Source: Schistocephalus solidus
Taxonomy: Eukaryota > Platyhelminthes > Cestoda > Diphyllobothriidea > Diphyllobothriidae
Assembly: GCA_017591395.1 (NCBI GenBank)
Contig: WEDG01002015.1
Span: forward strand, 124,001-188,000
Reading direction: 5' to 3'
Length of the DNA: 64,000 nucleotides
Position numbers and translations under genes: made by a program. Each line of letters begins with the position of its first letter. Position 1 is the first letter of the stretch. Of this stretch, positions 1-11,767 are shown one piece after another. Under the pieces are notes generated by a model, which worked only from the letters and a program-made list of their open reading frames with translations, did not search any database and was not told where the DNA came from.

Positions 1-2440
1 CCAACAGCACCACTCATCAAATCGCGACTCCTTTTGGTTTAACACTCTCTGAGGCGCAACCGGTGGTCTGCCCGAATTGATTAGGAAACACCATTCAGCC
101 TCCTTCTGTCGATTACTTCACCGAGTTTCTCATTTTCACGGGTGTTCATTCTCTGAACTAAAAATTGATGTTAAGGGTTAGCAAAAGAAGTCAACGCGCC
201 TTGAGATATCCGAAAATTGTTGTTTTCGATTATACTTTAGACTTCTAACGAAAGCCGGACAAACCCCTGTTCTCAATAATCAGCGTTCACAGAATTCGAG
301 GTACTGAATGAGGCCTACCACGTTCCAGTTTCGCAACAAGTGTTCAGCGTTCCATTCTGGCTGTAACCATGAGACCAGAGGTGTCCTGCATCCATAAATG
401 TGCTCATTTGCTCCGAAAGTACAAGCTCTACGCTTTGAATGACCCCATCCTGACCAATCTGCTTACTATTCAGGGCCTCTCCGCTGTTGCCATGGTACCA
501 CATTTACATTTTAGAACATGGTTAATCCGTGTCGGGGAGGCTGGGGGAACGCCTAAGCCTACTTCGCAAATAGTATACACACTGTGTGAATTAGTTTATG
601 TGTAGAAGTAAACATGTTTATGGCGCGGTCAGCAGAGTTTACCCACGCTCGTCAATATAAAGCTGTGAAGGTTAAAGCTTGCGTGACGCCTGGCAGCGGA
701 TGCTGGCGCCGGTAGGTAAGCTTTTAAACTTCTCCGGTCTCTTCATATCAAAACTGGCACGATTGTCTAAATTGTTTTGAGGTGACCAGCACACCGTTGC
801 TGGTTTTGCTTTTACGATATTTCTTTCAGGAAAATGAGTGGGCTAGAAAGTAGCGGTCAATCGCTTTGTTGGATATAGGAAACCCAAAGTCGGAGGGACA
901 ACAGAGGCTTCATCTTCATTCAAAGTTCAGCGCTAAAACTAATCCGATTATCGGGATCGGCCGTAAGCGCCTGCAGTCCCTACTCACGTGCCATAAGCCT
1001 CTCAATCATGGGTAACAAAGCGCTGAAAAGTAGCTGTGTGATTTGACTATCACTTTCTGACTTCCTAGAATAAAGGTGACATCAATCAAGCTTTCGCTGT
1101 GAAAGCGACCGGCTGAAATAACACCGGCATGCCGATTGGGCTGTTCCTTTGTCAATTGACTATTTTCCTCAAACCTCAACAGTTTTGTCTATTTTTCTGA
1201 CAATTGCTCGTCTGTTTTGCAGGAGGTGCCCACCTTCTCTTCGGATGAAAAGAATTTGGATCCTGGCCTTCGGTAAACAGTTTTCGGTGTGAAAATGCAT
1301 AATGACTTGTAAATAGCATTAATGAAACAATAAATGTTGGTTTTCAACCCCAGTTCTTCTTGTCTTTCATGGGGTTCCGAGGCTTCTGCCATTTAAGAAG
1401 AATGGTTGTCTTAATATTTCTTTAACAGTGTTCTTTGCTGTTGGTAACACACCAGGAGAGAGGCGAATATTACCGATAACTATAGTTAACTATCATCAAA
1501 AGCCCTGTTCCAAAAGCTTTATAACCTGCGATTTTTGCTTCCGCTTGCTCTTTGGGACTTAGTCACTTTGAGTTCTGAACTGGGGCCGTGGTATTTTTTG
1601 ATCAAATTAACGCAGTAGCTTCTGACCTGGCTCGAAGTAACCCGTCCTGTAAGTACGCTGGAGGGAGCAGTACCCTCGCTAAGGCGACGTTGAAGTGGTC
1701 GTTAGAATCCCTAATTTGGCTTGGATTTTGGGGTGGATTTCGCATTTTTGCATCTTCTGGACGAGGACTTCTTCCATTATTTGAAGTACGTACCAGCCCC
1801 TTATAAGTTTACTATAAACGCCAGATCTCGTGAAAGGCTGTTGAAAAATGACCGATGTGTATTCAAACAGAAACCAACGAGGATGGTGCTTCGTGCGCAA
1901 TGGCGTACTGAAATTTTATTGGCTATCTTTTGAATGACTTGAAAAAGGTATGCAAGTAGGGAATTTATTTGCATAGAATTCATGACACACTTCGGAAAGG
2001 GTTAGGGTTTTATGGTTCGGCTTAGGTTTATGGAAGTGTGGGAAGGTTAGCGCTGGGATTATCTATAGAAATTCAGCTTGGGGTTAGTGATAGAGTTGAG
2101 GAACAATGTAGGTAATGGAGTAAAACCCTCAAAATTTTGGAAATCATCTAAACTGTTTGTTTCAGTAGTGTGCTGCATTGCGCACATTTCTACCCTCAGG
2201 CTTATTAATGTTGCACATAAAATATTGAAAGTGATCTATATCCATTTCACTTTTCGTTGAATTTATTGTATCACCTTTATTGCAATGTGGAGTAAAAGAG
2301 GAATATTTTTTGAAAGAAATGGTATAGTGTGTGCTTAGGAAGCTTTTGGGGTGCGAAACGTGGTATTTATGTGTGTATGTGTGTGCCCCCGGGATGTAGG
2401 GGGTACTGGTTATGAGTAGCACCAAACAGATAGCATTTCG
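1..2440. other. Unassigned non-coding stretch
   Basis: No coding region, RNA gene or named repeat could be supported here. All open frames are under about 75 codons and none resembles a known protein. A short stretch near 1995-2050 carries loose TTAGGG-like words but does not form an array. A GT-rich patch lies at 2368-2385. Confidence 0.5.
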
Positions 2441-2641
2441 TCACTTCATTTGTCTCGTACAGGTGGTAATGCTCCTGTTGCCGCCTCTAGCTGGTACCCA
2501 ACTCTCACCTGTGGCTCCTTGAAGCTGGTTCTTCCCAGCGGCCACTCCCCAGGCAACCACCATGACCAGCGGGCTAAACCAGGTGAGGGTCTCCGGTGTT
2601 CTGTGCATCCGCACACCCGGTACGTCTGCTCCCGTCCCCTG

Positions 2642-2812
2642 CACTTCACCTTTTCCCGTCCACCCTGCCTTTCCCCTCCTACCTCTCTCCTCCTCCCCCT
2701 CCTCTATCCTCTCTTTACCCCTTCTTCTCCCATCATCTCTCTTACTCTTACTTCTCTCTTCCCCTCTTCCGCACTTCCTCTCCCCTCACCCTTCCCTCCG
2801 CCCAACGGTCGA
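2642..2812 (+). repeat. Polypyrimidine (C/T) tract
   Basis: About 170 bp are almost purely C and T on the + strand, with only scattered purines. The tract lies inside the 5' region of the RTE-type LINE fragment. Overlapping open frames here are low-complexity Ser/Pro/Leu artefacts and are not reported as genes. Confidence 0.8.
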
Positions 2813-2935
2813 AAAAGTCCTACGACGAGGGCGACATGCATTAACGTAGGCGGCCCAGGCGAATCGGTCGTTCTCTCACCAAACCAACTCGTGATCCATA
2901 GTAGAGTTCGGTAGCCGCCTGGGATGACTGAGCAG

Positions 2936-2990
2936 CCCTAATTAGGGACAGCACTGCTTACCCCCTCACGGGGGAGGGGGCTATAAAAGG
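2936..2990 (+). promoter_or_regulatory. Palindrome and TATA-like box in the LINE 5' region
   Basis: A perfect 12-bp palindrome CCCTAATTAGGG lies at 2936-2947. A C-run/G-run hairpin follows near 2961-2980, and the TATA-like sequence CTATAAAAGG at 2981-2990. The LINE coding region starts about 150 bp downstream. This could be the element's internal promoter, but that is inferred from position only. Confidence 0.3.
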
Positions 2991-4216
2991 TGCCCTAAAC
3001 AAATGCTGGGTCTCATGACAGCTAAACAGACCATGGTTAGCAGAATGCACTTGCATGCGGTCGAAAAATCTTAACAAGAAATCCTCTCCCAATCCGTCCC
3101 CCCCCCACCGTACCCCCCATGGTACCCCGGACTGCTCAAGTAAGCTTGCTCACTCTAGCAGCCTGCAATGTTCGATCCCTTTTGGAAAATCGCAGGAGCA
3201 ATCGCCTGGAACGGAGGACGGTGCTAGTCGCTCGGGAACTAGCGCACTACTAGGTAGATATTGCTGCTCTCAGCGAGACCCGATTCTCCTAGCAGGGTCA
3301 GCTGGAGGAGGTGGGTGCCGGCTACACCTTTTTCTGGAGCAGCCGGTCAAAGGCAGTGCGACGCGACGCTGGGGTTGCCTTTGCCATCCGGAACGACATC
3401 ATGGGACGTCTGTCCTGACGCCTGATCAGCCTCCGCCTGCCTCTCCGGGGAGTCAAGTTCGCCGCCATCATCAGCGCCTACGCTCCCCACTGATGAGCTC
3501 CGAAGAGGCAAAGAAAAAATTCTACGGGGATCTACACGCTCTCCTGATGACCGTGCCGAAGTTGGATAAATTTATTTTCCTTGGTGACTTTAAGGCTCGC
3601 GTCGAGACAGACGATGCCACGTGGAGAGGAGGGCTGGATCACCATGGTTTCGCTGGTTTCAAGGACAACGGTCTTCTTCTCCTACGAACCTGCGCTGAAA
3701 ACCAACACCTTCTTCCGCCTCCTGATGCGGCGAAAGGCGACTTGGGTACACCCCCGGTCAAGATGCTGACACCTTTTGAACTATGTTCTCATCCGGATGT
3801 GAGATCAACAGGGTTTGCTGCTAACAAAGGCGATTGCCGATGCCGACGGATGGATGGATCACCGGCTCGTCATCTCCAAGATGAGGCTTCGTCAGCAACC
3901 ACGCAGGAGACTCCAAGGTTATTGACCACCAGGTAAGTTGAATACTAATTTTTTGAATGTGCCTGCTCACCATCTCAATGTCAGCAACGAACTAGGCCAC
4001 CTGGCTAGACAACATTCCGGTCACCGATGTGCACACCTCCGTGGAGAACTGCTGGTGTTAGTTGCGGGACACCGTTTAATTCACCACAATCAATGTCCTC
4101 GACCGCGCATGTCGTCAGCACCAAGACTGGTTCAATGACAACGACGCAGCCATCAACGCTCTGCTCGTCGAGAATAGCCAGCTGAACAAAGCCTACGTCA
4201 ATCGCCCTACCACTGC

Positions 4217-6310
4217 AAACCGTGGCCTGGAAGGCTGTCAATCTGACGCTTACACCAGATCACGCCGTCGACCTAGTGTATATGCTATGTGTGTTGAGTT
4301 GTTGACCAGTGGACTGGGAGTCAGACGACGATGACTCCTCCATATCCCCTGATTTAGTTAATCCTGTTGTGTGCGTTATGGGAGCCAGGTCATGCTGTGG
4401 CGCACGAAGACGGGCACGCCGACCCGTCAGCCAATGCGCCCACTCCCACATCAGCCAACTGACTGGCTCGGACGGTGGTCTGATTGTGGGGTGGGGGAGA
4501 GAGTGATGTCGACAGCTTAGCGCATTTTCCTAACTGTAAAAAATCTGACGCGCTTGAAACTATCCCAGTGCGCTAACTTCCGTGTCTTGGAAGGCTGCCA
4601 ACTGACGAGATAACACGGAAAACGTGGTCAGCCCATTGTGTGTTTTGTGTAGAGTGGCTGATTGACGGAACGAGAGTCAGGCTGTAATGGCTCCTTCGTA
4701 ATATGGCCTTTATGGCACTCCTGCTCCGTGGGATCCGAGCCATGTGTGATGGTACGCCCAGGGGCGGCTTTGGTCATGCTAGCCACCTGCGTCCCCTCCA
4801 GCCCCCGGTCGTCTTGACTCTGTCTTGACACCGGGCTCAGGTGGGGGAAGAGGAGAGAGTGTGGTAGCTGCTACGCACGGCTACTATCACTTAAAACTAA
4901 TCCACGTGCAAGTAACCGTCCCTTCATCACCCTTCTTCGGAGCATACGGTTGACATCGTCGGACTGCGACGGTCGAACTCTCGTTCGTGTGTGTGCCCAC
5001 TTACGCATCAGATAAATTAGTGGCTCGGATGGTGGTCTGATTGTGGGGGTGGGGAGAGAGTGAGCTCGACAGCTCAGCGCACTTTTCCTCACTTTAAAAA
5101 ATCTGACGCGCTTAATACTATCATGATGCGCTAAGAACCGTGGCTTGGAAGGGTGACAACTGACGGGAACACTCGGACCATGTGGTCAACCCGATGTGTG
5201 TTTTGTGTGGAGTGGCTGACTGATGAACTGAGAGTCAGGCTGCAATGGCTCTTTCTTCATGTGGCCTTTATGGCACTCCCCCTCAGTTTGGATCCGAGCC
5301 GCCCCTCTCTTGTGTCGTTGTATTCTTGTTTAGTATTGGACCACAGTGCGTGGGCCTGTGCCCTCTCCCACCTCCGGTCTTCTTTAATCTGTGCAACAGA
5401 GAGTGAAGTAAATGCAGCGCTTATCTATTCTTACTATAATAAAGCGCAAGCCAACTTCCCTGCACAGTATACGGTTGACATAGTTAAACACGACGGTCAA
5501 GCTATCGTGTGTGTGTGTGCCCTCTAAACGGGCCGCGTGGTAGATGCAGCCTGCTCACCCTGCTTCACCTGCCCCCGATCCCATCTTCGGTCTTCTTGAC
5601 TCTGTCTTGACACTGGGCACAGGCAGATAAGGGAAGAGAAAGGGCGGTAGATGCAGTGCAAATCTACTATCACTTAAAATGAATTTGCGCACAAGTCACC
5701 ATCGCTGCACTACCCTGCTGTGCAGCATACGGTGGACACCGTCGGACTTCGACGGTCGAACTGATCTGTGTGTGTGTGCGTCTCCTTGTCCCCTAAACGG
5801 ACCACGTGGTAGATGCGCTGGACCAACATCGGGGCCAAATCAGGGCATGGCAGGCGTTATCGGGGGTGAGCTCCCCTAAATAATGCCGAACAAGCGGAGG
5901 GAGTGTGGTGGCACGCGTAGTTGCGGGCTAATGTCGCACCAGCCAATTTTGCCTCTTATGGCCCTTCCACTCCGTGGGACCTGATGCAGGCGCGACGGCA
6001 CTGTCAGGAGCGTCTCCGATTGTGCCAGCAACCTGCACCCCACCCCACCTCCAGTCGTCTTAACACCGAGCCGAGGTGGGTAAGGGAAGACGGAGTGTGG
6101 TAGATGCAACGCAAGTCTACTAACGCTTAAAGATAATTCGCACGTAAGTCACCAACCCTTCACCGCCCTCATTGGAGCATACGATGGACATCGTCGGATT
6201 AAGATGGCTGAACTAACGTGCATGCCTCCTAAATGTGCCACGTGGTATATGCGCTGGACCAACACGGGGGCCAAAGCAGGGTACGGCAGGCGTTACAGAA
6301 AGTTCCCACT
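4217..6310 (+). repeat. Array of diverged repeat M units
   Basis: Several copies of one repeat lie here in the same orientation. Units open with a CCGTGGCTTGGAAGGCTGCC-like word, seen at about 4218, 4582 and 5137. They carry ATGTGTGTTTTGTGTGGAGT (near 4636 and 5194), CTCCGTGGGATCCGAGCC-like words, TTGACTCTGTCTTGACACCG, then CTTAAAACTAATTCACG... and end with GACGGTCGAACT. That ending recurs near 4978, 5751 and, degraded, 6205. The first unit, 4217 to about 4990, corresponds over its whole length to 62520-63290 on the - strand. The unit contains an internal duplication, because its first and second halves are related. No long coding frame is present; spurious frames of 60-124 codons come from the GT-rich sequence. 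The class (SINE, MITE or LINE 3' UTR) is undetermined. Confidence 0.8.
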
Positions 6311-6640
6311 GGTGAATAATTTCAGACTGGCAAGGGATTATTCAGGCAACATTGTAGCTACACGTATAGTTATGGTGCTTTGGAGTATTCAAGGTGATTC
6401 CTTTTCACAAGGAAATTTTATGAATGTTAAATTAAATCAAAACAGTCCACTCTTCGAGTCTTAAATTTGAGGGTGAGGTTATTTACTTCTTAGGAAATAT
6501 AAGAAAAAGTGGTTTGGATCACACACTACATAAAATGTTTTTGCATGTGTGCATATGCAATTTATAGATTCATCGAAAATTAACTGTCAAAAACCCCACT
6601 TAAGTGGTCATTTTAGAGTGAACGGAATTTTCGTAAGTGA

Positions 6641-6687
6641 CTGAGAGAGAGAGAGGGGGGGGGGGGGGGGGGGGGGGGGGGGTGGGG
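6641..6687 (+). repeat. GA microsatellite and 28-base poly-G run
   Basis: A short (GA)n stretch leads into 28 consecutive G at 6655-6682, then T and four more G. The run lies directly at the 3' end of the - strand LINE fragment that starts near 6690. On that strand it reads as a poly-C tail after an AATAAA-containing end. Confidence 0.95.
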
Positions 6688-6689
6688 AA

Positions 6690-7420
6690 TACACTTTATT
6701 TTGAAGTATCATTCAAACATTTTTAGAAAAAAATGAAATGGCTCCATTCACTAAGAGAATATGATATGTTAGCCTATTATGCAAGAAGCAAAAATTCAAA
6801 AATGGACATCTACTGAGGGACACAGTTCAAATCTCAACTTCTGTATTTCATTCTCTTTGCAAGTAAGGTAGCATGCTATAAATGGCAAAACAGAGCGCTG
6901 ATATGCCAATGTACGGCACGCTATATGACGAAAGCCTCGGTGCATCGGACGGAAAGACTTCACGGCAATTAGCTCAGAGTTCAAGAATTCACCCAGCAAA
7001 TTGCTTGACTGTTGTGAAATGCCGTTTTGTTAGCAAATCCACTAAAATAGTATAAGAAACACTGGCAGCAGAAGAGAGCATTCGGAGGATACGTTTTAAA
7101 ATCAACAAAGCCTTTTTAAGTAAAGCTGGAAAAATCACGGCATAACAGTAAAGGATGAGGGGAAGAATGCATGTCTCTATAAATCGCCAGCTAAGGGCTT
7201 GAGGTTTGTTATAGGAATGTAAACGACGGATATAGATGGAAAGAGGCTCATTGAAGAATCGGAAACTGGTGTGTAGGAAATACGTTGGGATTATGTTGCA
7301 TATAAAGGATCATTACAACTTCTCTTAAGTAATACTTTCTCACGCAAACCACCTTTTATAGCCAATTTGATGCTTCTTGAGTTTAGTAACCTGTTGTACA
7401 GAATGTTTTCCATGTTAAAT
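6690..7420 (-). mobile_element. LINE reverse-transcriptase C-terminus, 5'-truncated
   Basis: On the - strand, about 7250-7000 reads FNEPLSIYIRRLHSYNKP, then WRFIETCILPLILYCYAVIF, PALLKKALLILKRILRML and YTILVDLLTKRHF. This is the post-catalytic region of a CR1/jockey-type LINE ORF2. The frame continues after a shift at 6999-6796 with AYQRSVLPFIACYLTCKENE. A stop separates the two pieces, and another shift lies near 7250, upstream of which LLNSRSIKLAIKGGLREKVL is readable. The catalytic motifs are absent. The 3' end has AATAAA on the - strand near 6698 and abuts the poly-G/poly-C run. It is a different LINE family from the A, B and D groups elsewhere in the window. Confidence 0.68.
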
Positions 7421-7985
7421 CACATTAAGCACATCGGAGTTCATTCGATTCTGCGCATACTTTGGTTAAATGATGATTTTAAAGACAAAAGATTGTTCGC
7501 TAAGTTTTGAATGCATGGTATTTAATTTCTCGGTGCACGAGGTTTTTTCCGCAATTGTACATCCCTAGGAAGATCCTCATTCGGAGATTCGGTATATCTT
7601 TAGGGACGTTTCCGCTAAAAAAGAGACCAATAAAGGCAACTAGAAAGGCGTTCATTTGCTTATCGATGCACGTCTGAGCTAGATCAAAACTTTCAGTGTC
7701 ACAGTGGTGTGCATGTGTTTCATAATACGAGAGTCGCTTAAGCAAAATGGGCGTTAGCTTTGTTCTCAGCACGTCTTAGTTAGGCCGCACATAGTCAACG
7801 TGAGCTCAGAACCATGCATGAGTGGAACCCCTAGAAGTAGGCCTTCCCGCTGCCTCATTTGCAGCGCCCAATCCTAGCATGGGCCCTTTCAAGTATTCTG
7901 ACAGTCGACTGATGCATGGGAGAGAGAAGTCGGAGGGAGGGCAACACTGAGGCATTCATCTGTAACGCTTGGATCATTCACTTCT
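7421..7985. other. Unassigned stretch with a 90-codon - strand frame
   Basis: A - strand open frame of 90 codons (7500-7772) has a hydrophobic centre (AFLVAFIGLFFSG). I do not recognise it. It lies directly upstream of the LINE C-terminus on the same strand, so it may belong to that element, but no diagnostic motif supports this. Confidence 0.3.
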
Positions 7986-7989
7986 CGGT

Positions 7990-8365
7990 AAGTCGTGATT
8001 TGAAGGTGAATAACTGACGGGATAACTGGTGCTTCTCAGGACTGAGTGCCCGACTGCAATGGTTCCTTTATGGCATTCTGATCAATGCGAGACCCAAGCC
8101 CTCTTTACAGGAGCATTGCAGGCGTAACAAGGTTAAGACCGTGTGTGGCACGTGTAGACGGGTTTTTCAGTCTTGTTAGGCACTGCGCCCACGCTAGCCT
8201 TCGGTCGTGTTGACGCGATCTTGCCATTGGAACCCGGGCGAGAGAGTGCGGTAGACCCTGCAAAAGCCTACTTCGCAATAAACTAATTCATGCGTAAGTC
8301 ATCGGTGTTACGTGTCCACTCCGTGAAGCACACGGTGACCGTAATCGTTCGCAATGGTTGGAATG
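7990..8365 (+). repeat. Diverged copy of repeat M
   Basis: This stretch follows the same order of words as the M array at 4.2-6.3 kb: AACTGACGGGATAACT near 8012, CTGCAATGGTTCCTTTATGG near 8053, a degraded TTGACGC...CTTG segment near 8210, GAGAGAGTGCGGTAGA near 8240 and AACTAATTCATGCGTAAGTC near 8281. It is isolated and more decayed than the main array. Confidence 0.6.
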
Positions 8366-11300
8366 CCGTAGCCTTTTTCACCAACGTTAACCTGCCAAAT
8401 ATCAAAGAGCAGTTGAGAAAATGGACTAGCTAATTGAAAATAGTTTTATACTCAACTCTCGGGCAGCTTCATGACAAACAAACGATGTCTATCTGTTTTT
8501 GTTTTAATCGTATCTAAATTTAGAAAGCTGATTATAAAAGGCTTCACTTGGTGGTCGTCAACTGTCAGTTCTCTTCTAGTTGTGAAAATAATAGAAAAAT
8601 TTTTTCAATTTTTTCTATAAACTATAAATTTATGCCCGAGTGTTTAATTACCTTTCTTTCACTGTTCAACCCGCACGCCATCACTCCAAGAAATTCCTTG
8701 GATTTACATTTTAGGCCTCCCGGAGTGGAATAATTAGTCTTTTTTACAGTCACTTGTCATTTGTTATGCCCCTTCCTTGTATGAGGAGCTGAACTATTCG
8801 CCAATGGATTTGTTGTATTCACGATGTTCTTTCCTCAAAGTGGGTAAAATATTTGTATCAAACATACTAAAATAGCTGTTAGGGTATAAGAACCCGCACA
8901 ACAAATATGGACTTACACGAAATTCCATGACGGCTACCTTTTCCTGTTTCCTTACTCTAACCTCAACAGAAAACCTTCATCAAAACCCTAAGCGCAAATC
9001 AAAATCCTACACTAACCTAGTTCAAACTATACCTTAACCCTAACCTAAATCACCCTGCATGTTAGGGTAAGGCCACCTCCATTACGACGGGTCATGTAAC
9101 CGTGTTTACCATCTTTTTAACTAATGACGTAGATAAACGTACATTCACAAATTAATTCAACTTCAAATTGAGCTTTATAATTGGGGTCAACACTGATGGT
9201 TTCATAGGGCCGAGGTTGACACTCGATATAAACATTAGTTACGATTACTTCGATTTACATTTTTTTTTTTTTTTCTTTGAGTATTAAGGTCTAAATATAT
9301 GCTCCCCTTTGCTGCTGAGAGAACAGTTAAATACCAGAGCTGTTCCGATTATGCCTGCTTGGTAAGATCGTAGATGCGTTTACTTCGAAACCCCCACTGA
9401 TTTTGATATAGAGCATATTTTTTATATTTGAGCTTGGCTTTAGATTCCTCTGTTTTTTTTTTTACTTTTTTTTGTCCAAGCAGGATGATCGCATCACGTT
9501 CGTTGTAATCATTCTCATCTGACGGTGCTTCATATTCTGAACCTCGGATGTTGTCACAAGCTTTTTATGACCCGAAATGGTACTCATGAATAACACGAAC
9601 GGTAGGCGTGCTTGACTGCGGTTCAAACCGCCAACACGACTGATAAACAGAACATGCCTGGTCACGCGAAAGTATATTAAATCCTGTAAGTCATTCTGGC
9701 AGAAAAAGTTCGTATGTTTATAACATCTCACTAAGGTTAGCTGGCATGTGCTTCAAGAAGAAGGACTTCGAAGAGTCCAGCTGCTTGTCAGTGTAGTGGA
9801 CCAAGGAAGGTCTAAGGAAGCATTGTGGTCGAAGCAAATAGTGAGGGCTGTTAGCAGTATGCCCTCAGAACAGAATACGACGTGCGCACGGGCTTTCCAG
9901 TGAAATCGACTGACTGTTGCTCGAGAATACAAACATTGCCAACAAATGAAAATATAAGTGAGCAATCCCGTTGCCCAGGATTATCATTAAAGGCCGAGTA
10001 ATTTCCAACTTACATGACAAGGTTTTCAGTCCTGTGCATGTCTTTTGTTCAGATGTTGTGGGGTGCGGGGTATATGGTGAGTTGTAGTCGTTAACTTTAA
10101 TTTATGCTTGACATTTTCGATAAACTAAACCTAAAAGTTACAAGGCCTTAAAAAATAGAGTATTTGGAATTCGTGATATGGTTTTCACAATTGAAGTGAA
10201 AAGTGGAAATGAAATGTCCTTCTCTCGTCGGAAGATTTCATCAAAGAAGGCTAGAATGCTCCAGATTCTTAGAGGAACGCAGAAAAAAATATGCTCAAAG
10301 AATAAGCAGAGTCTAATAAGGTGCCATAAGCCTAACAGGAAAAATTGGATGCAAGAGTTGAAGGTTTTATATGGCGGTAAGTTTAATGAGTTTGTGAATT
10401 TGTGAAGGAGTGGTCGGAGGAAAAGGAACGCTCTTTGTTATGCATGACCAGATTGATTTTGTCTTGTTTATATGCTATCAGGATCAGCAGGCATACCTGG
10501 TGTCGGATTGCCTTGACATGAATATAAATTTGGAGTATTTCTTGATCATATGCACAATAACAAAGTAAGGGAGGCCTTTTTGTGACACTGTGTGTTGCTA
10601 TTTTCGACGTCATGCCTTGACAGAATGTTCGTACTGAGTTACTCTCGGCGCGCACACTCCACTACGGGGCCACATTCAGCTATACGGAACAGATGCGTCT
10701 GGGCAAGGCACTTTGCCATCTTATTGAAAACAGGCAGAGCATTCAGTTATATAATATCTAATATGCTCTGGGTAGTGTGGCTACGGTAGAATTCATATAA
10801 TCTACAATCTCCGTTAGGTTCTGTGGGCACCGAATAATGCTTTACCTGGTGGGGTCTTTATGCAAGTGGACACAAAGTAGTTCGTTGGGAAGGTTGAGCC
10901 TCCTGTGAGTAAACCGATCGCTACGTTCAGAAAACTGCGTTCAGTTATAATTCAAAGTCGGCCGACCATCGGGTACGCAGTTGAACCCTGACAAGTTTGA
11001 TTTTAACCTGGGTTGCTAATCTCACGACCCAATACCATTATCAAATATTGCAACGTATTCGGTACACTTTAAGAGAAAACTATGTGCTATGGAGGCTCTA
11101 ATTCAAAAGGGACATTTTAAAATTGACATCGCGCACGTTTTAGCGTCACGTAGATAGAAGAAAATTCCATTTGTGTAGTTTAATGAACGTGATACCTTTG
11201 ATATTTTCAATCAGTAAAAGCCAGTGAGAAATCCAGTTCACTAAGAAAATCATTAAGATAGTGATGTCCAGTGCACACTTGATTGGAAGATAAAATATAC

Positions 11301-11440
11301 TTGTGGACATAAGAAGCACGATGATTTTGTAAACATTCAGCAGAATTCAGGTTTAAATGCGCGGACGAAATTCCAAAAGTAGATTTCAGGTTAACCTATA
11401 TCGGAGCCTTAACTTATACCACACACACTTAGCTTCTTTT
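8366..11440. other. Unassigned stretch
   Basis: No gene or named element is supported. Several short T or A homopolymers occur, such as a T16 run near 9259. CCTAACCC-like words near 8990-9070 are scattered and not tandem. A 75-codon + frame at 10178-10405 is Lys-rich (KIQ-like low complexity) and unrecognised; frames at 9462-9731 and 9753-9965 on the - strand are also unrecognised. Confidence 0.4.
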
Positions 11441-11767
11441 AATTTCAGTTCAGTTCAGTTCAGTTTATTAAGAGAAAGACAGGCAAACTCTTTTGAACTC
11501 CCTATTGGTTACAAGGTGGCTAATAAAAACCATCTATACATGAGGAAAAATTCAAAAAGGGATCTTTTACACGATTGGATGCAGAAAACGAGCAGCCTTC
11601 GGCCAATCGAAAAGAGTATAAACAAAGGACTACTCACATATGAAGAGTACTACAAGCACATGCAATTGCAGGTTAGCAGGCAGCTGGTGAGTGAGCTGGG
11701 TGCAGTTAGTAAGCATATGCGATCTAGTTTATGTAAAAATTGCGTTAAAAAGGGTACTGAACTATAG
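11357..11767 (+). other. Open frame of 136 codons, probably not a gene
   Basis: This + strand frame is open for 136 codons and basic, with KKG and RKNSKRD motifs, but it resembles no family I know. Its middle, near 11444-11520, lies on the tail and 3' untranslated region of a - strand LINE (the TTCAG repeats and the motif that follows). It is therefore most likely a chance frame made by LINE antisense sequence plus flank. Coding status is doubtful. Confidence 0.25.

Larger units (their letters stand above)
2450..4216 (+). mobile_element. RTE-type LINE fragment: 5' region and endonuclease, broken
   Basis: This is the 5' part of a non-LTR retrotransposon with an APE-type endonuclease, which would nick target DNA for reverse transcription. 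The first 700 bp are untranslated-looking and very pyrimidine-rich. Translation from about 3155 gives [14 protein letters not shown], then ALSETRFS near 3270, [19 protein letters not shown] near 3320, ISAYAP near 3470 and [17 protein letters not shown] near 3582. These are the endonuclease motifs of the RTE-type LINE abundant in diphyllobothriid tapeworms. The copy is dead: in-frame stops and at least two frameshifts interrupt it, and the Asn of the GDFNAR active-site motif is Lys. The ORF ends abruptly at KAYVNRPTTAN near 4216, where repeat M begins, so the reverse transcriptase half is missing. The longest open piece is 3055-3936. Confidence 0.86.

Noticed and set aside
1990..2060. Telomere-like TTAGGG words here and CCTAACCC words near 8990-9070
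   Set aside because: They are scattered, imperfect and not tandem. An interstitial telomere would show consecutive units.
2450..2914. Long overlapping open frames in the polypyrimidine region
   Set aside because: They are Ser/Pro/Leu low-complexity products of a C/T-rich tract in a LINE leader, with no domain.
4260..6464. Open frames of 60-124 codons on both strands
   Set aside because: They fall in diverged copies of repeat M, differ from copy to copy and share no conserved product.
11357..11767. 136-codon frame as a host gene
   Set aside because: It runs through the antisense 3' end and TTCAG tail of a LINE, so it is probably a chance frame.
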